Positions 1 to 3,191 of a stretch of DNA of 5,129 nucleotides are shown here, piece after piece. The position numbers and the translations under genes were made by a program. The notes under the pieces were generated by a model. The model worked only from the letters and a program-made list of their open reading frames with translations. It was not told the origin of the DNA and searched no databases. This DNA comes from Thermoplasmata archaeon (GTDB taxonomy: Archaea; Thermoplasmatota; Thermoplasmata; Lutacidiplasmatales; UBA184): the NCBI GenBank assembly GCA_030042955.1, contig JASHYQ010000316.1, positions 1 through 5,129 on the forward strand. The letters run 5' to 3'. The number at the start of each line of letters is the position of its first letter. Position 1 is the first letter of the stretch.

Positions 1-151
1 CGAGTTGGGAATCCTCGGGGGCGCCCGACGAAGACCCCTCCGTCATCTCCTCGTCGGCCTGGGCGAGAGGAGCGTGGCAGGACGGGCAAAGGAACGCGTC
101 CGCCGGGACCGGGGCGCCGCACCGGGGGCACACCATGCCCTCGCTCGCCAT
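1..151 (-). CDS. Zinc-ribbon protein, N-terminal part (runs off left edge)
   Basis: Reading the minus strand from the ATG at 151 gives 50 residues that stay open to the window edge, so only the N-terminus is seen. It carries two CxxC knuckles, C8-P-R-C11-G and C22-P-S-C25-H, eleven residues apart. This is the usual spacing of a small treble-clef or zinc-ribbon module of the 'zinc_ribbon_2' kind, expected to bind one Zn ion. The ribbon is followed by an acidic, Ser/Gly-rich linker (about residues 33-50), suggesting an N-terminal ribbon tethered to another domain that lies outside the window. In archaea such ribbons head many unrelated proteins (membrane proteins, regulators), so no function is assigned. 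The start is supported by a TATA-like box about 32 nt upstream; Met6 is an alternative start. It is divergent from the HAD gene. Confidence 0.75.
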   Translation of the reverse strand, partial: MASEGMVCPRCGAPVPADAFLCPSCHAPLAQADEEMTEGSSSGAPEDSQL

Positions 152-179
152 TGACCCGACAAGAATAGACCACGGAGCC

Positions 180-186
180 TTAAATA
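180..186 (-). promoter_or_regulatory. Archaeal TATA-like box for the zinc-ribbon gene
   Basis: On the minus strand the sequence is TATTTAA, an AT island in GC-rich surroundings. Its centre (about 183) lies 32 nt before the ATG at 151. With the usual 25-27 nt from TATA box to start site, transcription would begin near 157 and leave a leader of only a few bases. No clear Shine-Dalgarno sequence lies before the ATG, which fits a near-leaderless mRNA. No convincing BRE was seen. Confidence 0.5.
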
Positions 187-323
187 CGAGAGTCGAACGC
201 CGCGTCGCGGCGTGGGGAGGTCGACCGATGGGTGCGAGGGTGGAGTGCGAAAGTAGGTCCGGGCCTCGAACGGAACTCGGCCGGTAAACTCCTAAGGCTC
301 CTTCCGGCGCGTCGCGCGAGGCG

Positions 324-330
324 ATTTATC
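324..330 (+). promoter_or_regulatory. Archaeal TATA-like box for the HAD gene
   Basis: ATTTATC is centred at about 327, 28 nt upstream of the ATG at 355. This predicts a transcript starting at or within a base or two of the start codon, that is, leaderless. It also argues against an upstream start at 232, which would lie before the promoter. Confidence 0.5.
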
Positions 331-354
331 CCACGGTTCCGCTCGGTCCCGTCC

Positions 355-1038
355 ATGCGAATCCGCGCTGTCTTCTTCGATTTCGGAGGTACTCTGGTCA
401 CGCCGTTGCGCGACATCTACCCGGTCTTCGAGGAGGTCCTGCGGGGCCGCCATATCTCGCTCGACCGCGCGGCCTTCGAACGAGCCCATTCGGAGGTCGA
501 CGCGCGGTTGGGTCCGTTCTCCAGCCAGTATCTCGGCCGCTCTTCCGGGATGGTCGACCGCTACAACGCACGCGACCTGGAGCAGTTGGGGATCAAGGAC
601 CCGCACGGGGAGGTCGTGGCCGACCTTCACGAGGCGTTTACCTCCCCGCGATGGCATCGCCCCTACCCCGAGAGCGACGGCGTCCTCCGCGAGCTGGGAC
701 GGCGCGGAGTCGCTCTCCACGTCGTCTCCAACAACACGGAGATCCTCCCCGAGACCCTGGCGAGATTGGGCTGGTCGGACCGTTTCGCCACGGTCACGTA
801 CTCCCAAGAGGCCGGCGCGGAGAAGCCGGACCCGAGAATCTTTCGTCTGGCGCTCGAGCGCGCTCACCGTTCTCCGGGAGAGGTGGTGCACGTCGGAGAT
901 TCCTGGGAAGCGGACCTCATCGGCGCGACCCAGGTTGGTCTGAGAGCTATCTGGGTGAACCGGGGGATGGATCCACCGCCGAGCCCCTGCGAGAGCGTCC
1001 GCGACCTCCGCGGAGTACTCCCCTTGGTATCCCCTTAG
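355..1038 (+). CDS. HAD-superfamily hydrolase (haloacid dehalogenase-like)
   Basis: A 227-residue protein with all four HAD motifs in order. Motif I is F-F-D9-F-G-G-T13-L with nucleophile Asp9. Motif II is V-V-S125-N-N. Motif III is Lys157 in E-K-P-D-P. Motif IV is G-D182-S-W-E-A-D187, for Mg2+ binding. The helical insert between motifs I and II (about residues 17-100) is a C1-type cap. Length and layout match soluble subfamily I HAD phosphatases or dehalogenases, with chemistry through an aspartyl-enzyme intermediate. The residue two after the nucleophile, normally the acid/base Asp of phosphatases, is Gly11, so phosphatase activity is not assured and the substrate is unknown. The ATG at 355 is chosen because motif I begins at once and a TATA-like box lies 28 nt upstream. 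The same frame is open back to an ATG at 232, but those 41 residues (Arg-rich) are not HAD-like. The membrane-protein gene follows 91 nt downstream on the same strand. Confidence 0.88.
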   Translation: MRIRAVFFDFGGTLVTPLRDIYPVFEEVLRGRHISLDRAAFERAHSEVDARLGPFSSQYLGRSSGMVDRYNARDLEQLGIKDPHGEVVADLHEAFTSPRWHRPYPESDGVLRELGRRGVALHVVSNNTEILPETLARLGWSDRFATVTYSQEAGAEKPDPRIFRLALERAHRSPGEVVHVGDSWEADLIGATQVGLRAIWVNRGMDPPPSPCESVRDLRGVLPLVSP

Positions 1039-1118
1039 AGGGAGAGCCGCCCTTTCGAGCTCCTCGTCCGAGTTGGCGAGTAACACGGGGTTCTTGTAGC
1101 GGAGGCACCTTCGTCCTC

Positions 1119-1126
1119 GGGAGGGG
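1119..1126 (+). promoter_or_regulatory. Shine-Dalgarno site for the two-TM surface protein
   Basis: GGGAGGGG contains GGAGG at 1120-1124, five bases before the ATG at 1130, a good match to the archaeal/bacterial anti-SD. It fixes the start of the downstream gene and implies a leadered transcript. With no clear TATA box in the 91-nt gap, this may be an internal gene of a unit transcribed with the HAD gene. Confidence 0.6.
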
Positions 1127-1129
1127 TCG

Positions 1130-1687
1130 ATGAGAGCCGGATTGGTCGTCGTGGGAATCGTACTCGCCGTGATTGGAGCCGCCCTCCTATTCGTGCCGGT
1201 GGTCCCCCAGAGCAACGAGACGGTCAGTTCCTCGTCGTCGACGCCGTACGTCATCATCAGCGTGGGGGGCTACTCGCTGACGGGGAGCGTCCCCGTCGCG
1301 GTCTCCTGGTCGACGAACGGGAGCACCTCCGTGGAGGTTCTCGCCGGGGCCTGCAGCGCAACGTGCAACGGAAGCTCCTCCCAAATCTCGGACATCACCA
1401 GCCAGAACGGGACCAGCGGCAGCTTCACGCTCAACCAGCCCGACGGCGGCAGCATCATCATGGGGGTCGTCTACGCGGGGAGCCCAGCGGTCGCGGTGAC
1501 GTTCAAGATCACCACCGCCCTCAGCACCGTCGGAACCATCCTCGTCGTCGTGGGCATCCTCATCCTCATCCTGGGGGTCGTGCTCCGGAGGAAGCCGAAA
1601 GCATCGGCGGCCTCCGCGCCACCGACCGCCGTCGGTCCCAGCCCGCCGGCCCCGACCACGCCGGGTGGCCCCCCGCCGTCGACCTGA
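1130..1687 (+). CDS. Surface protein with two membrane segments and a sequon-rich external domain
   Basis: A 185-residue protein of unknown function. A hydrophobic segment at about residues 4-25 and a second at about 131-152, the latter followed by R-R-K-P-K, enclose a Ser/Thr/Gly-rich beta-type region (about 30-128). The basic residues after TM2 suggest a cytoplasmic C-terminal tail, which is Ala/Pro-rich (158-185), and an external loop. The loop has one Cys pair (C75, C79) and four N-glycosylation sequons (N29-E-T, N63-G-S, N80-G-S, N93-G-T). The core pattern, V-S-W then a Cys pair, N-G-T-S-G, S-F and G-G, resembles the domain in the minus-strand gene at 1974-2357, so the two are probably distant paralogs. 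The start is set by GGAGG five bases upstream. Codon third positions are strongly G/C, like the HAD gene. It could be an envelope or adhesion-type protein, but nothing in it names a function. Confidence 0.75.
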   Translation: MRAGLVVVGIVLAVIGAALLFVPVVPQSNETVSSSSSTPYVIISVGGYSLTGSVPVAVSWSTNGSTSVEVLAGACSATCNGSSSQISDITSQNGTSGSFTLNQPDGGSIIMGVVYAGSPAVAVTFKITTALSTVGTILVVVGILILILGVVLRRKPKASAASAPPTAVGPSPPAPTTPGGPPPST

Positions 1688-1711
1688 GCTTGTTGACCCT
1701 CCCCCGCTCGG

Positions 1712-1746
1712 TCGCGGGCTACGCCCTCATCGACTGAGGCCCGCGA
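1712..1746. terminator. Stem-loop between convergent genes, candidate bidirectional terminator
   Basis: The 8-bp perfect inverted repeat TCGCGGGC (1712-1719) / GCCCGCGA (1739-1746) encloses a smaller stem, CTCA/TGAG around 1726-1738. It lies 24 nt after the stop of the plus-strand surface gene and 18 nt beyond the stop of the minus-strand domain fragment, where convergent transcripts should end. Neither side has a real T-tract, which archaeal termination normally uses, so the role is inferred from position and stem strength. Confidence 0.4.
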
Positions 1747-1764
1747 GTCGTACTTCGGGACCAG

Positions 1765-1980
1765 TCAGGGGCCCGTGTAATTCCCCGTAACGTTCGGGGG
1801 AATGCACGTCGTGACCCAGAGGGAGCCGAACTGGTAAACCCCTCCCAAGGAGAGAAACGAGCCAGAACCGCCCGTCCCATTCGCCCCGTAAAGGACCTGG
1901 CTGTTCGCCCCCAGGCGACGCGCATACTGCACGACGTCCCCCAAGCGGGCGACCTGTCTTGTCTGCTCCCAAGTCACAAT
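1765..1980 (-). pseudogene. Detached second copy of the surface domain (frameshifted or truncated)
   Basis: A minus-strand open frame encodes about 71 residues from I-V-T-W to a TGA at 1765-1767. It has no signal peptide or membrane anchor of its own and no clear start. Its core (N-S-Q-V-L-Y-G-A-N-G-T, then G-S-G-S-F, G-G-V-Y-Q-F-G, N-V-T-G-N-Y-T-G-P, stop) parallels the C-terminal half of the gene just upstream (N-S-L-V-Y-W-A-N-G-T, G-A-G-S-F, G-G-A-Y-E-F-G, N-V-S-G-A-Y-T-A-P). A 14-base block is identical in the two copies (1873-1886 and 2100-2113). The frame is shifted by one base relative to that gene and overlaps its stop codon. It is therefore either the second domain of a two-domain protein split by a one-base indel, or the remains of a tandem duplication. 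Three sequons (NGT, NVT, NYT) are retained, and no internal stop has accumulated, so the damage is recent or is a sequencing error. Confidence 0.6.
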
Positions 1981-2357
1981 TCCAGTAGCGGAGCTGTGTA
2001 GGCGCCGCTTACGTTGGCAGCCCAGCACGGTGATCCGTGGGCGCAGTAGGATCCAAACTCATACGCGCCTCCATGCGCAAGAAAGGAGCCGGCGCCGCTC
2101 GTCCCATTCGCCCAGTAGACAAGGGAGTTCGAAGAGCAACTCCAAGCGCCGAAGTCTACGACCGTCGGTGCATTCCAACTAAATGTAACCGTTGTCCCCG
2201 ACGTGGGGCTGATCCCGCTACAACCAACTTCATTGATGGCGACGTACGCGTTGTGTAGCGAGAAATGCTGCGGCACTGGAATCAGAATCAAACCCAAGAA
2301 CACAGTAACCACGATAGAGGAGATCGCAGCCACGGCGATGACCCTCTGCTTTCGCAT
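1974..2357 (-). CDS. Membrane-anchored small surface protein with four-Cys external domain
   Basis: A 127-residue protein of unknown function. The N-terminus M-R-K-Q-R is followed by one hydrophobic segment (about 6-26), a signal anchor or uncleaved signal peptide. The rest (about 30-127) is an external, beta-type, aromatic/Gly/Ser-rich domain. It has four cysteines (C46, C74, C105, C111), enough for two disulfides, and two sequons (N84-G-T, N115-V-S). T-V-T-F-S-W near residue 56 followed by N-G-T-S-G-A-G-S-F and G-G-A-Y-E-F-G defines a domain seen again, out of frame, just downstream and more distantly in the convergent gene at 1130-1687. The last residues L-L-E-L lie where the downstream copy begins and have no counterpart in it, so the present stop may be an artefact of the frame break. 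The start at 2357 is preferred because a TATA-like box is centred 30 nt upstream. In-frame ATGs at 2369 and 2366 are close alternatives. GC is lower here than in the left-hand genes. Confidence 0.65.
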   Translation of the reverse strand: MRKQRVIAVAAISSIVVTVFLGLILIPVPQHFSLHNAYVAINEVGCSGISPTSGTTVTFSWNAPTVVDFGAWSCSSNSLVYWANGTSGAGSFLAHGGAYEFGSYCAHGSPCWAANVSGAYTAPLLEL

Positions 2358-2381
2358 CAGGTGCATCATCGGATCCCCGTT

Positions 2382-2394
2382 CCGTATAGTACGG
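2382..2394 (-). promoter_or_regulatory. TATA-like box inside a palindrome, upstream of the surface-protein gene
   Basis: On the minus strand the sequence reads CCGTACTATACGG. TACTATAC resembles an archaeal TATA box, centred near 2387-2388, about 30 nt before the ATG at 2357, giving a near-leaderless transcript. The CCGTA/TACGG arms form a perfect 5-bp inverted repeat around a 3-base centre, so a dimeric regulator bound here could block TBP. The operator idea is inference only. Confidence 0.4.
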
Positions 2395-2930
2395 TTCTCA
2401 ACTTTAGGGGTGATGTGTCTCGCCCGGGCGGACGCGATCACGCCCAAGCCGGCCTCGGCCCGGCTCAGGGCCTCGCCTACAGGTGCCCCCCCCTCGAAGC
2501 CGACCCTGTCGACTTTCTGGCTCCCCGCTGGAGTACCCCCGTTGTAACCGGTTTTCCGGGCAACCCCCGCGGCGAGGGCGAGCGACGGGGAGGGAAGTGC
2601 CAGTTCCGTGGCCAAGGGAACCGGATGGAGGCTGCCCCGTCGCGCTTCCGTTGCTCTCCCGTGCAGCAGGGCTCCTCGCGAACGAGTGGCCGAAGGCCGC
2701 GGTGCTCCGGTGCTGGTTGGAGGGCAGGAGGAGTGCAGGGGGTGAGACCGCCCCCTCTGGTCAGTTCCCTGCCGCGGGAGTGAGTAGGTCCGCGCCGTTC
2801 AGGCCCAGCTTATCGGCTGTTCAATAGGGGTACGTTTCGCTCCGCGAAGCTCCCACGACCCATGGGCCCACTTCGATGACAAAAAGAGGGGCCTTGAGAG
2901 TGTTGAAGGGGATCGGTCTAGGCCTCAAGG

Positions 2931-2938
2931 TTTAATTT
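2931..2938 (+). promoter_or_regulatory. Possible TATA-like box for a small plus-strand transcript
   Basis: TTTAATTT is the most AT-rich octamer in the intergenic region. Read on the plus strand it would start transcription near 2960, upstream of a 32-codon ORF and a terminator-like hairpin. The octamer is nearly symmetric, so direction is uncertain. The CCTTGAG/CTCAAGG inverted repeat ends immediately before it. Confidence 0.3.
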
Positions 2939-2984
2939 GAGCTGTGAGTCCGGCATAATCACCGGGTCGAACTAGGCAACAACT

Positions 2985-3083
2985 GTGGTCCCGCTCGCCT
3001 TGTGCAGCTCGCGAGAAAGAGCCCCCTGTCCGTTCTGCGGTCACATGAACCGGAGCTACGTCAGCCGAGCCCAGCCGAAGTAG
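2985..3083 (+). CDS. Possible 32-residue zinc-knuckle microprotein
   Basis: A short frame from GTG at 2985 to TAG at 3081-3083 encodes 32 residues containing A-P-C-P-F-C-G-H-M-N (Cys at 3027-3029 and 3036-3038). CPxCG is a typical half of a zinc ribbon; Cys7 and His21 could complete a site, but this is not a known spacing. Support comes from context: a TATA-like box about 50 nt upstream and a stop codon touching the right arm of a terminator-like stem. Against it, there is no ATG, no clear Shine-Dalgarno site, and only one knuckle. It could equally be the decayed end of a zinc-ribbon gene, or the transcript could be a non-coding RNA. Confidence 0.2.
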   Translation: MVPLALCSSRERAPCPFCGHMNRSYVSRAQPK

Positions 3084-3093
3084 GCTCGGGTTT
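3065..3093 (+). terminator. Terminator-like hairpin followed by T-rich bases
   Basis: The perfect 7-bp stem CCGAGCC (3065-3071) / GGCTCGG (3083-3089) has an 11-nt loop and is followed by GTTTCTT on the plus strand. This resembles an intrinsic terminator for a plus-strand transcript and has no known plus-strand gene to serve except the small ORF ending at 3083. On the minus strand it lies about 100 nt after the cyclase stop but lacks a following T-tract in that direction. Confidence 0.4.
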
Positions 3094-3161
3094 CTTCCCC
3101 ATGGCAGGTCGTTCTAGGACGCGACGTTGGTCCTGGTGGCGCGTGAGGACCCATCACGGGA

Positions 3162-3184
3162 GGTCTCCCCATCGCGCGGGGACC
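3162..3184 (-). terminator. Stem-loop just after the cyclase stop codon
   Basis: The CCCC/GGGG core (3167-3170 and 3178-3181), extended by flanking GGT/ACC pairs with a 2-base bulge, gives a short GC stem 8 nt beyond the cyclase stop on the minus strand. There is no T-tract after it, so it is only a possible 3'-end structure. Confidence 0.2.
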
Positions 3185-3191
3185 GGCGCTC

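Larger units (their letters stand above)
2395..3191. other. Long intergenic region without a convincing protein gene
   Basis: About 800 nt separate the minus-strand surface gene from the 3' end of the cyclase. Open frames exist on both strands, as expected at this GC, but the ones I read are Arg/Pro/Gly-rich, lack domains and look like chance. What can be seen is small structure. There is a G/C stem AGGGGG/CCCCCT at 2737-2742/2751-2756 and a short hairpin around TTCGC/GCGAA at 2834-2850. The inverted repeat CCTTGAG/CTCAAGG (2892-2898/2924-2930) directly abuts a TATA-like octamer, and the terminator-like hairpin at 3065-3089 lies further right. No tRNA T-loop, rRNA, SRP RNA or RNase P RNA signature was recognised. 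The stretch could hold an unrecognised ncRNA or decayed genes. Confidence 0.5.

Noticed and set aside
232..354. Upstream extension of the HAD frame to an ATG at 232
   Set aside because: The extra 41 residues are Arg-rich and not HAD-like, motif I normally begins within a few residues of the start, and a TATA-like box lies inside the extension.
292..1257. Long minus-strand open frame of 321 codons opposite the HAD gene
   Set aside because: It is antisense to a gene with clear HAD motifs, shows no domain, and is explained by the high GC and codon bias of the plus-strand gene.
2120..2140. GTTCGA resembling a tRNA T-loop
   Set aside because: It lies inside the coding region of the surface protein, and no acceptor stem, anticodon arm or D-arm can be drawn around it.
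2370..2615. Upstream extension of the minus-strand surface gene to an ATG at 2615
   Set aside because: It would bury the signal-anchor 86 residues into the protein and place the TATA-like box inside the coding region. Its sequence has no recognisable domain.
2737..2756. GC hairpin AGGGGG/CCCCCT as a terminator
   Set aside because: There is no adjacent T-tract on either strand and no gene ending nearby; 6-bp G/C stems are expected by chance at this composition.
2265..2827. Plus-strand open frames of 114 and 172 codons in and beyond the surface gene
   Set aside because: They are Arg/Pro/Gly-rich without domains, mutually overlapping in different frames, and partly antisense to a supported gene.
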